Source: Chitinophagaceae bacterium
Lineage (GTDB): Bacteria > Bacteroidota > Bacteroidia > Chitinophagales > Chitinophagaceae
Length of the DNA stretch: 7,510 bases
Direction of reading: 5' to 3'
Assembly: GCA_947459455.1 (NCBI GenBank)
Contig: CANHEC010000103.1
Location: 1-7,510 of the forward strand
A model generated the notes under the pieces. It was not told where the DNA came from, searched no databases, and was given only the letters and a program-made list of their open reading frames with translations. A program made the position numbers and the translations under genes. Shown here one piece after another: positions 1 through 5,994 of this stretch (the first letter of the stretch is position 1; each line of letters begins with the position of its first letter).

Positions 1-759
1 ATCAATACCATTGACGATGAAGGCAGCCTCAGCGTATCGGCCGATGGACGCACGGCCTACTTTGCCAGCTTCCGCAGCGATAGCCGCGGCGGCCTCGACC
101 TGTACAAGTTTGACCTGCCCGAAGACGTACGCCCCCTGCGCACCCACTGGCTGCTGGGCACCGTGACCGATGCTGTAACCGGCCAGGGACTGCCCACCGC
201 CATTGAATTGAAGAACGTGCGAACCGGCGAACTGCTGCAGCGCATCGTGACCGACGAAACCGGCCACTACCTGGTGACGCTGCCCGTAGGCGAGGCGTAT
301 TCATTCACCGTGAACAGAAAGGGCTATTTGTACTACAGCGATCGGTTTGACCTGAGCAGCCAGCAGGCCGACAGCAGCTACGAAAAAAACATTGCGCTGC
401 AACCCTTTCGTATCAACAGCTCGCTGGAGCTGAAAAACATCCTGTACGAAACCAACTCATTTCAGCTGAACCCGGCATCGTACGTAGAACTGGATAAACT
501 GGTACAACTGCTGAAAGACAATGCCAGCCTGAAAGTGCAGATCAACGGCCATACCGACAGTGTGGGTAAGCCCGCCGACAACCTGCTGCTGAGTACCAAC
601 CGTGCCAAAGCGGTAGTGGCTTATCTGGTAAGCAAAGGCATTGATGCCGGCCGCCTGACCGCCAAAGGCTTTGGCAGCACCAAACCCCTGGCCGACAATA
701 GCACCGAAGCCGGCCGGGCCAAAAACAGAAGAACGGAGTTGGTGGTGACAGCTATGTAG
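1..759 (+). CDS. OmpA-family envelope protein with PorE-like domain order (5' end missing)
   Basis: The reading frame is open from base 1, so only the last 252 codons are visible; the start lies upstream. Visible codons about 5-38 read like one blade of a WD40-like (PD40) beta-propeller (SADGRTAYFAS...GGLDLYKFDLP). Codons about 52-125 resemble a carboxypeptidase-regulatory-like beta-sandwich (GTVTDAVTGQGLP, TDETGHY). Codons about 143-252 are an OmpA C-terminal peptidoglycan-binding domain with GHTD (183-186), LS.NRAKAVVAYL and the terminal NRRTE (242-246). Propeller, regulatory domain and OmpA in this order match the C-terminal part of PorE, the periplasmic type IX secretion component that anchors to peptidoglycan; PorE also has N-terminal TPRs, which would lie outside the window. 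Bacteroidota carry several paralogues with this layout, so the porE identity is not proven. It presumably acts in the periplasm or outer membrane. The frame ends at TAG 757-759. Confidence 0.9.
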   Translation: MNTIDDEGSLSVSADGRTAYFASFRSDSRGGLDLYKFDLPEDVRPLRTHWLLGTVTDAVTGQGLPTAIELKNVRTGELLQRIVTDETGHYLVTLPVGEAYSFTVNRKGYLYYSDRFDLSSQQADSSYEKNIALQPFRINSSLELKNILYETNSFQLNPASYVELDKLVQLLKDNASLKVQINGHTDSVGKPADNLLLSTNRAKAVVAYLVSKGIDAGRLTAKGFGSTKPLADNSTEAGRAKNRRTELVVTAM

Positions 760-773
760 CAATGCGACAAAGT

Positions 774-816
774 GCAAATGTGATAATATGCAAATGTGAT
801 GATGTGATAATGTGCC
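774..816. repeat. Degenerate tandem repeat, ATGTGATAA/ATGCAA type
   Basis: Just after the OmpA gene the sequence repeats variants of a short unit: CAAATGTGATAATATG, CAAATGTGATG, ATGTGATAATGTGCC. Units are 7-16 bases and imperfect. There is no CRISPR-like spacing of equal repeats and unique spacers. I see no coding sense in it. It is one of three different low-complexity blocks in this 214-base spacer. Confidence 0.65.
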
Positions 817-871
817 AATAATGAATAAGTTGGTACGCAGGCGACCAAACATCCGTATCCACCCAAACTTT

Positions 872-920
872 AAGCCTTTAGCTTTCAGCTTTCAGCCTTC
901 AGCTTTTAGCTTTCAGCCTT
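872..920. repeat. Degenerate tandem repeat, AGCTTTC/AGCCTTC type
   Basis: A run of about seven imperfect 7-base units: AGCCTTT, AGCTTTC, AGCTTTC, AGCCTTC, AGCTTTT, AGCTTTC, AGCCTTC. The period is seven, with changes mainly at the fourth and last positions. It looks like a slipped-strand microsatellite and not a gene. The strand is arbitrary; on the minus strand it reads GAAAGCT. Confidence 0.75.
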
Positions 921-928
921 CTCCTCAT

Positions 929-968
929 CCTTAACCTTAACCTCAACCTCGACCTCAACCTCCTCCAC
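929..968. repeat. Degenerate tandem repeat, CCTTAA/CCTCAA type, next to the dprA start
   Basis: Six-base pyrimidine-rich units follow each other: CCTTAA, CCTTAA, CCTCAA, CCTCGA, CCTCAA, CCTCCT, then a C run. The block ends only about six bases before the dprA start codon, so the immediate dprA leader is a C-rich, purine-poor sequence with no Shine-Dalgarno motif. A change in unit number would alter the spacing of the dprA leader. Confidence 0.7.
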
Positions 969-973
969 CCCCC

Positions 974-2074
974 ATGCCCACCGAAGCCGAATACCAGGTA
1001 GCCCTCACCCTCACTCCACAAATAGGTTGCGTAGCCGCCAAAACACTGGCGCAGCATTTTGGCAATGCCACTGATATTTTCAAGGCCAAGGCCGCTACCC
1101 TGGCACGTATGGATGGCATAGGGCCGGTGCGGGCCGACAGCATCAAATCGTTCAACGATTTTGCCCTTTGCGAGCAGGAGCTGCAGTTTGCACAAAAGCA
1201 TGGCGTACAGCTGTTGTTTTTGACCGATGCCCGCTACCCGCAGCGCCTGCTGAACTGCTATGATAGCCCCACGCTGCTGTATTACAAAGGCGAGGCCGAT
1301 CTGAATGCCAGCCGCACCGCCGCCATCATTGGCACCCGGCGCAACAGCGAGTATGGCAAGAACTGCGTGACCGAACTGCTGGCAGCATTGGCGCCGTACG
1401 ATGTACTCATACTCAGCGGGCTGGCCTTTGGGGTAGATACCCTGGCCCACCGCGAAGCCCTCAAGCAACAACTACCCACTGTAGGCGTATTGGCCCACGG
1501 GCTGCACACGGTGTACCCGCCCGAAAACATGGGCCTGGCCCGGAAAATGCTGGAAGCCGGTGGCGGCCTGCTCACAGAATGCATGAGCGGCACCGCCCCC
1601 GATAAACACAATTTTCCGACACGCAACCGCATAGTGGCCGGCATGGCCGATGTGACGATAGTGGTAGAAACCGATGTGAAAGGCGGCAGCATGATTACCG
1701 CCGAACTGGCCAACAACTACAACCGCGATGTGCTGGCCTACCCCGGCAAAGCCACCGATGCCAAAAGCCGCGGCTGCAACCACCTTATAAAAACCAACAA
1801 GGCCGCCCTGGTGACCAGCGGACAGGATGTACTGGAGTTTATGAACTGGCTGCCGGCCAAAGAAAAACCCAAACAACAACGCAGCTTATTCATCGAACTG
1901 AGCCCCGATGAAAAAGTGATTTTTGATTTACTGAACGGACACGATGGACTGCACATCGATGAGATCAACCTGCGCAGCCAGCTGAGCGCCAGCGCCGCAG
2001 CGGCTGCCCTGCTCACCCTGGAATTGCAAGGCGTAGTAGCCAGCCTGCCAGGCAAGCTGTACAAGGTGATTTAG
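974..2074 (+). CDS. dprA: DNA-processing protein DprA (RecA/ssDNA mediator)
   Basis: DprA (Smf) binds incoming single-stranded DNA in the cytoplasm and loads RecA during natural transformation; it is also widespread in bacteria not known to be competent. The 366-residue product has the full three-part layout. Residues 1-60 form an N-terminal helix-hairpin-helix/SAM-like domain (MDGIGPVRADSI). Residues about 85-290 are the Rossmann-like core, with IIGTRRNSEYG (119-128), SGLAFGVDTLAHREAL (148-163), NFPTRNRIVAGMAD (213-226), GGSMITAELA (237-246) and YPGKATDAKSRGCNHLI (256-272). Residues about 305-366 form a C-terminal winged-helix domain (IDEINLRSQLSASAAAAALLTLELQG). The length is normal for Bacteroidota. 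The ATG at 974 is chosen because the family's N-terminus begins there and the bases before it are the C-rich repeat. A small hairpin with a T-tract sits on the stop codon. No neighbouring competence gene is visible. Confidence 0.96.
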   Translation: MPTEAEYQVALTLTPQIGCVAAKTLAQHFGNATDIFKAKAATLARMDGIGPVRADSIKSFNDFALCEQELQFAQKHGVQLLFLTDARYPQRLLNCYDSPTLLYYKGEADLNASRTAAIIGTRRNSEYGKNCVTELLAALAPYDVLILSGLAFGVDTLAHREALKQQLPTVGVLAHGLHTVYPPENMGLARKMLEAGGGLLTECMSGTAPDKHNFPTRNRIVAGMADVTIVVETDVKGGSMITAELANNYNRDVLAYPGKATDAKSRGCNHLIKTNKAALVTSGQDVLEFMNWLPAKEKPKQQRSLFIELSPDEKVIFDLLNGHDGLHIDEINLRSQLSASAAAAALLTLELQGVVASLPGKLYKVI

Positions 2075-2098
2075 CCATGCTTTGAATGGCGATTTTTT
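2074..2098 (+). terminator. Possible short intrinsic terminator of dprA
   Basis: GCCAT (2074-2078) pairs with ATGGC (2086-2090) across a 7-base loop. Two bases later comes a run of six T (2093-2098). The stem starts on the last base of the dprA stop codon. The stem has only 5 bp, so it is weak, but position and T-run fit a terminator. Confidence 0.45.
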
Positions 2099-2389
2099 AT
2101 TGGTGCCCCAGCTGCAGTACTACTATCAGCTTTGGTTGTGTCACTCACTTATGGCAGCCGTGCATAGCCCGGCCATGCACAACTGTTTGTAGGCCGCGGC
2201 AAACTACTGGCACCTGATTTTTAAAGTATCCAATTCGCTTTCCCTCGCTGAAACCACAAAGTTGACAAGTTCGTCATTCAAGACGAACAAGTATGTTATT
2301 CAAACACTAGAACAACAAATACTAATCACGCTCCAGAATTATCATGAAGCCAAACTGTTAAGCCGAAATCCTAACAGACAAATACCATC
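2075..2389. other. Spacer between dprA and the unknown minus-strand gene
   Basis: This 315-base stretch has two parts. Up to about 2216 it resembles the flanking G+C-rich genome and contains the dprA hairpin plus two small stem-loops. From about 2217 the base composition drops abruptly (20 G+C in the 60 bases 2281-2340), marking the left end of the A+T-rich island. A plus-strand frame at 2262-2573 is open, but more than half of it lies opposite the minus-strand gene and its product has no recognisable features. An inverted repeat CTGTTA/TAACAG near 2364-2386 could form a weak hairpin after the minus-strand gene, but it has no good T-run. Confidence 0.6.
2160..2204. repeat. Pair of adjacent small stem-loops (REP-like)
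   Basis: GTGCAT (2160-2165) pairs with ATGCAC (2175-2180) over a 9-base loop rich in G+C. Five bases later GTTTG (2185-2189) pairs with CAAAC (2200-2204) over a 10-base G+C-rich loop. Two consecutive palindromes in a G+C-rich spacer resemble repetitive extragenic palindromic elements, but a repeat family cannot be shown from one copy. Neither stem is followed by a T-run, so they are poor terminators. Confidence 0.4.
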
Positions 2390-3022
2390 TTATCTTCTTA
2401 TCCTCTGTATAACAATACTTTCAAGAGCTTGCACGAATTGTGGGATTTTTACTTCAATTATCTCCTTTGATAAGTATGAATATTTCACCCAATCGTCAAA
2501 CTTTAACTTTGCAAATCGGATATCCTCGTCGATGCTAGATTTTGAAGCGTTGTCGTCAAAAAATAGGAGATAAGTGAAGTGATCCATTTGTAGCTCGGAG
2601 AAAATTACATTGAGTCGGTTATTCTCGGCTTTATAGTATGCACCATAAAAGTAATCTCCTTGTAAAGAATTGAAGTTATCGAATTCGGTTTCATTATTCA
2701 CAGCCTTATTAGCGTACAAATGGTTGGAATACCAATCAGAGGTTAAATCCAGCCATTCTCCCATATACAATTCATCTTCAATACTGTCAAGATGAATATA
2801 TGCAACTTTCTCTCCAATTTCGGCAAGGAGAAATGCAAGCGTGTTTCTCTTTTGAACTTTACTACTTCCCATTCCAGAAAGCCTTTCCATAGCAAGACTT
2901 AAAAATGCCTCATAGTTCATTGCCAAATAAAAAAGGTAGTCTTCCTTTCCAAAGGACCGATTCTTAAATAAAGAGCGCCTAACAGCCCTAGTTCGCAAAA
3001 AGTATCTGATTGCACGGATCAT
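2390..3022 (-). CDS. Hypothetical protein, unrecognised, in the A+T-rich island
   Basis: I do not recognise this 210-residue protein. It begins with a strongly basic stretch (residues 1-22, many Arg/Lys), then a helical-looking section (about 26-50, DYLFYLAMNYEAFLSLAMERL) and a hydrophobic-amphipathic segment (61-78). The central and C-terminal part is rich in acidic and aromatic residues (DLTSDWYSNHLY, GDYFYGAYY, FDDWVKYSYL). It has no cysteine, no clear signal peptide and no convincing membrane span, so a cytoplasmic location is likely. ATG at 3022 is preferred; a TTG directly before it (3025) would add one residue, and an in-frame stop lies eight codons upstream of that TTG. A+T-rich codon use differs sharply from all neighbours, suggesting acquisition by transfer. 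No partner gene adjoins it. Acidic orphan proteins of this kind can be immunity or defence components, but nothing here demonstrates that. Confidence 0.6.
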   Translation of the reverse strand: MIRAIRYFLRTRAVRRSLFKNRSFGKEDYLFYLAMNYEAFLSLAMERLSGMGSSKVQKRNTLAFLLAEIGEKVAYIHLDSIEDELYMGEWLDLTSDWYSNHLYANKAVNNETEFDNFNSLQGDYFYGAYYKAENNRLNVIFSELQMDHFTYLLFFDDNASKSSIDEDIRFAKLKFDDWVKYSYLSKEIIEVKIPQFVQALESIVIQRIRR

Positions 3023-3040
3023 CAAGTAGCTTGTTTTATC

Positions 3041-3130
3041 ATGTTAAATTTAGCTGAATTCCCGGAGATAGCTAAAAACCTGATCATCGAAAGCTGTCTG
3101 AAAGCACTTCCTAATGTCATGTGCAATTAA
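3041..3130 (+). CDS. Possible small orphan frame or gene remnant
   Basis: A 29-codon frame starts with ATG at 3041, divergent from the unknown gene at 2390-3022 and only 18 bases from its start. Its translation begins MLNLAEFPEIAKNLIIES and looks protein-like, with an amphipathic helix pattern. It has no recognisable motif and no clear ribosome binding site. It may be a small peptide gene, the leftover N-terminus of a deleted gene, or chance in A+T-rich DNA. Confidence 0.15.
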   Translation: MLNLAEFPEIAKNLIIESCLKALPNVMCN

Positions 3131-3661
3131 AATGGATAATCAAAAATTGATCTATTTTTCCATATAGCATTTCTCTCCTAAGACTTTTCCGATCCTTCGA
3201 TAAATCCGTTGAGGAATTCGGCAAAGATTGGAAAAGGAGCTTCTCACTTTGCTAGTTTAACCAAAACAAAAGCTGAGTAATTACGAAATTGTATTTCGAA
3301 AGTTGGGGATACTGTTATAGCTTAATGGAATACTCGAAACCCTCAGATGCTGAAAAAATCTCCAACTTGCTGGAAGACTCGTTCGATTGATCGAGGACTG
3401 TAAATCTTGGCTTGAGAACTGAAAGGCGGGCACCTGTTTGATAGCATCAACAGGAGTTCCACAGCTGACAGGCTGCGGCGCCCGAAATGTGGCCGAGGCA
3501 CGAGGCCAGTGCCGGCGCAGCCGGTACCGCAGCGCAGCGGAGCATGCAGGGGGCCGTACCGCTGCCGGGGCATGTACTGCAGCCGACAGCCCCAAAAAAC
3601 GCAGCAGCAGCCAGGATATCAACAACCATATACACTACCCCCACCCACGCTGGCAGCAGAT

Positions 3662-3694
3662 TTTGGACCCAATATGTTTGGCGACGTACCTTTG
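3662..3694 (+). promoter_or_regulatory. Candidate Bacteroidota-type promoter for guaB
   Basis: TACCTTTG at 3687-3694 matches the Bacteroidota -7 consensus TAnnTTTG, and TTTG at 3662-3665 sits 21 bases upstream where the -33 box is expected (usual spacing about 19-21). A second perfect -7 match, TATGTTTG, lies at 3673-3680 but lacks a good -33 partner. Transcription would start at about 3698-3701 from the first box, giving an almost leaderless guaB message, or about 3685-3688 from the second, giving a leader of roughly ten bases. Both support the guaB start at 3698. Confidence 0.5.
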
Positions 3695-3697
3695 CCC

Positions 3698-5191
3698 ATG
3701 GCATCAAAAAAATCTCCCCTTACCAAGCCGGTTGATAAATTTTTTGGCGAAGGCCTCACCTTCGACGATGTACTGCTTATGCCTGCGTACAGCCAGGTAT
3801 TGCCCCGCGAAGTAGATATCCGCACCCGCCTTACCAAAAGCATTTCGCTGAATATACCGCTGCTAAGTGCGGCCATGGATACCGTGACCGAGTGGCAGCT
3901 GGCCATTGCGCTGGCCCGCGAAGGCGGCATTGGCATACTGCACAAAAACATGAGCATAGAGCAGCAGGCCGAGCAGGTGCGCAAAGTGAAGCGGAGCGAA
4001 AGTGGCCTGATTATAGACCCCGTAACCCTGCACGAAGAAGCTACCATAGCCGATGCGCTGCAACTGATGGCTGAAAACAAGATCGGCGGCATCCCTATTG
4101 TAAATGCCAACAAAAAGCTGGTAGGCATTCTTACCAACCGCGACCTGCGGTTTGAAGACAATCCACGCAAAAAAGTGAAGCAGGTGATGACCAGCGAAAA
4201 CCTGGTAACAGCCCCCGAAGGCACCGACCTGGTAGGCGCCCGCAAAATACTGAGCCGCTACAAAGTGGAAAAGTTGCCGGTGGTGCGCAAAGACGGTACC
4301 CTCGTGGGCCTCATTACCTACCGCGATATACAAAAGGTGCAGAACTACCCGAATGCGGTGAAAGACAGCTTTGGCCGACTGCTGGTGGGTGCGGCCCTCG
4401 GCATCACCGGCGATATGCTGGAGCGGGCCGAAGCACTGATGAAAATAGGCGTGGATGTGGTGACACTGGACAGCGCCCATGGCCATAGCAAGGGCGTAAT
4501 AGGTTCGCTGAAAACGCTGAAGAAAAACTTTAAGCAGCTGCAGGTGATAGCGGGCAACGTGGGCACGGCCGCCGGCGCCAAAGCGCTGGCCGATGCCGGC
4601 GCCGACTGTATAAAGGTGGGCATTGGTCCGGGCAGCATTTGCACCACGCGGATAGTGGCCGGTGCAGGCGTACCGCAAATAACCGCGGTGATGGAAGTAA
4701 GCGCAGCCCTGAAAGCCAAAGGCATACCCTGTATAGCCGATGGCGGCATACGCTACACCGGCGATATGGTAAAGGCCCTGGCCGCAGGCGCCAGTACGGT
4801 GATGATGGGTGGCGTATTTGCCGGCACCGAAGAGAGCCCCGGCGATACCATTATTTACGAAGGCCGCAAATTCAAGCAGTACCGCGGCATGGGCAGCATT
4901 GGCGCCATGCAAAAAGGCAGCAGCGACCGCTATTTTCAGGACGTGGAAGATGGCATCAAAAAGCTGGTACCCGAAGGCATAGAAGGCCGCGTAGCCTACA
5001 AAGGCCACCTGAGCGAAGTGGTACACCAGTATACCGGCGGCCTGCGGGCTGGCATGGGCTACTGCGGTGCGGCCAGCATTCAACTGCTGCAGAGCGATGC
5101 GCAGTTTGTACGCATCACCAATGCCGGCATGAAAGAGAGCCATGCCCACGATATAGAAATCACCCGCGAAGCGCCCAACTATAGCCGCTAG
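3698..5191 (+). CDS. guaB: Inosine-5'-monophosphate dehydrogenase
   Basis: GuaB oxidises IMP to XMP with NAD+, the committed step of GMP synthesis, as a cytoplasmic tetramer or octamer. From the ATG at 3698 the product has 497 residues, normal for the family. The (beta/alpha)8 barrel starts with FFGEGLTFDDVLL (15-27). Two CBS domains, which bind purine nucleotides for regulation, fill about 104-218. The barrel resumes with DSAHGHS (258-264, NAD site), AGNVGT (285-290), the catalytic loop GPGSICTTR with Cys315, ADGGIR (347-352), the MGSIGAM loop (398-404) and the flap GIEGRVAYKG (427-436), then ends ESHAHDIEITREAPNYSR. The frame continues upstream to 3509, but those residues are low-complexity, outside the family and overlap the promoter-like boxes, so they are excluded; ATG 3674 would be another possible start. 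A strong terminator follows, so it is probably monocistronic. Confidence 0.97.
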   Translation: MASKKSPLTKPVDKFFGEGLTFDDVLLMPAYSQVLPREVDIRTRLTKSISLNIPLLSAAMDTVTEWQLAIALAREGGIGILHKNMSIEQQAEQVRKVKRSESGLIIDPVTLHEEATIADALQLMAENKIGGIPIVNANKKLVGILTNRDLRFEDNPRKKVKQVMTSENLVTAPEGTDLVGARKILSRYKVEKLPVVRKDGTLVGLITYRDIQKVQNYPNAVKDSFGRLLVGAALGITGDMLERAEALMKIGVDVVTLDSAHGHSKGVIGSLKTLKKNFKQLQVIAGNVGTAAGAKALADAGADCIKVGIGPGSICTTRIVAGAGVPQITAVMEVSAALKAKGIPCIADGGIRYTGDMVKALAAGASTVMMGGVFAGTEESPGDTIIYEGRKFKQYRGMGSIGAMQKGSSDRYFQDVEDGIKKLVPEGIEGRVAYKGHLSEVVHQYTGGLRAGMGYCGAASIQLLQSDAQFVRITNAGMKESHAHDIEITREAPNYSR

Positions 5192-5220
5192 GCCAGCAGG
5201 TTGGATTGAATACCGCCTAC

Positions 5221-5256
5221 AGCCGCCGTTGATCTTGCGTCAGCGGCGGCTATTTT
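5221..5256 (+). terminator. Intrinsic terminator of guaB
   Basis: AGCCGCCGTTGA (5221-5232) pairs with TCAGCGGCGGCT (5240-5251) as a 12-bp stem with one G-U pair and a 7-base loop, followed by ATTTT. It lies 29 bases after the guaB stop, so guaB and mqnB are probably separate transcription units. A smaller hairpin ACTAC-CATA-GTAGT follows at 5257-5270. Confidence 0.8.
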
Positions 5257-5370
5257 ACTACCATAGTAGTTCAGGCGCCACCGCCGGCTGACCAAAGTCA
5301 GGCCGCAACCATTCATTAACCAGCACTTTTGAATCAGTTTACCGATCTTGTTCATCCTAATACAAGCTGC

Positions 5371-5994
5371 ATGAAAATTTTGCTGGTCTCGTCTACCCAA
5401 TTGGAAATACAATCGTACGTGCTGGGTGCCCCCCACCACGATATACTGATAACCGGGGTGGGCCTGCATGCTGCCACCTACGAGCTAACGCACCAGCTAC
5501 AAGGCCACCGCTACGATTTGGTAGTGCAGGCTGGTGTAGCGGGCGCCTTTAGCGGCCGTGGCTACAAAATGGGCGATGTGGTGGCGGTAGCACAAGATGC
5601 ATTTGGCGATGCCGGCAGCTACGAAAACGGCCAGCTGCACTCGCTGCAGCAACTGGGCCTGAGCACCGACAAAGAGTGGCTGGTGAACAAGCACGATATG
5701 CTGCATCGCTTTGAACTGCCGAAGGTGCGGGCCATTACAGTAAACACCATTACCAACGATGCCGCCTACCTGCAGGCGCTGCAGCAAAAGTGGGAGGCCG
5801 ATATAGAAAGCATGGAAGGCGCTGCGCTGCACTATGTGTGTGGCAAGCGGGGCGTGCCGTACCTGCAGCTGCGGGCCATCAGCAATATGGTGGGCGAACG
5901 CGACAAGAATAAATGGCTATTGGCCACCGCCATTGGCAACCTGAACAATGCCCTGCAGGTAATGATGCAACAACTACAGCACAGTATGGCCTAA
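5371..5994 (+). CDS. mqnB: Futalosine hydrolase (menaquinone biosynthesis)
   Basis: MqnB cleaves futalosine to dehypoxanthine futalosine and hypoxanthine in the futalosine route to menaquinone, in the cytoplasm. The 207-residue product is a compact phosphorylase/nucleosidase-fold (PNP_UDP_1) protein. It shows MKILLVSSTQLE (1-12), ITGVGLHAATYEL (27-39), QAGVAGAF (53-60), MGDVVAV (67-73), the substrate-binding ESMEGAALHYVC (146-157) and RAISNMVGERDKNKW (168-182). Asn in ISN, where methylthioadenosine/SAH nucleosidases have Asp, and the GERD..KW continuation favour futalosine hydrolase over MTAN. ATG 5371 is chosen; a TTG 14 codons upstream (5329) would add residues that do not fit the fold's first beta strand. 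The guaB terminator precedes it, so it needs its own promoter, which I could not pin down. No other mqn genes are nearby. Its stop codon overlaps that of the convergent PAP2 gene. Confidence 0.9.
   Translation: MKILLVSSTQLEIQSYVLGAPHHDILITGVGLHAATYELTHQLQGHRYDLVVQAGVAGAFSGRGYKMGDVVAVAQDAFGDAGSYENGQLHSLQQLGLSTDKEWLVNKHDMLHRFELPKVRAITVNTITNDAAYLQALQQKWEADIESMEGAALHYVCGKRGVPYLQLRAISNMVGERDKNKWLLATAIGNLNNALQVMMQQLQHSMA

Larger units (their letters stand above)
2209..3436. mobile_element. Putative A+T-rich insertion bounded by 8-base direct repeats
   Basis: GGCACCTG occurs at 2209-2216 and again at 3429-3436, close to the points where base composition switches from G+C-rich to A+T-rich and back. 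The 1212 bases between are strikingly A+T-rich (18 of 60 G+C in 2641-2700; 20 of 60 in 2281-2340) compared with 45 of 60 in 4561-4620 of guaB. A target-site duplication left by an inserted element would look like this. Against it, I find no terminal inverted repeats and no transposase or integrase inside. It may be a non-autonomous or decayed element, a transferred cargo fragment, or a chance repeat. Its only sizeable gene is the unknown one at 2390-3022. Confidence 0.35.
3026..3697. other. Long spacer upstream of guaB, two-part composition, no supported gene
   Basis: The first part (to about 3436) is A+T-rich and contains a 29-codon plus-strand frame at 3041-3130, a small palindrome CGAAAT-TGT-ATTTCG near 3284-3298, and no longer coding frame I believe. 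At 3433-3454 a hairpin (CCTGTTTGAT / ATCAACAGG, one bulge, 3-base loop) overlaps the right-hand copy of the direct repeat. The second part (about 3466-3600) is very G+C-rich. Several frames are open there on both strands, including one in phase with guaB, but they give low-complexity or cysteine/proline/arginine-rich translations with no family features. The last 40 bases hold promoter-like boxes for guaB. Confidence 0.6.

Noticed and set aside
774..920. Repeat arrays considered as CRISPR
   Set aside because: Units are 6-16 bases, contiguous and imperfect, with no spacers and no cas genes.
2262..2573. 103-codon plus-strand frame overlapping the orphan gene
   Set aside because: It is mainly antisense to the better-supported minus-strand gene and lacks any protein features; a shadow frame.
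3394..3408. GGACTGTAAATCTT resembles a tRNA-Tyr anticodon arm
   Set aside because: No matching acceptor stem, no T-arm (GGTTCGANTCC) at the right distance and a mismatched fifth stem pair; taken as chance.
3509..3697. 63-codon in-frame N-terminal extension of guaB
   Set aside because: Low-complexity Gln/Pro/Cys-rich residues absent from IMP dehydrogenases, covering promoter-like boxes; start moved to 3698.
3281..3707. Overlapping minus-strand open frames upstream of guaB (3281-3625 and 3447-3707), one starting with a signal-peptide-like stretch
   Set aside because: Translations are Ala/Pro/Arg/Cys-rich, match no family, and the first crosses the composition boundary; they arise from high G+C with few stops. 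They also overlap the guaB promoter region.
3863..5149. Long antisense open frame across guaB
   Set aside because: His/Ala/Gly/Tyr-rich translation typical of the reverse strand of a G+C-rich gene; GuaB itself is unambiguous.
5329..5370. TTG start for mqnB, 14 codons upstream
   Set aside because: The family's first beta strand begins at MKILLVSS (5371); the added residues lack similarity to the fold.
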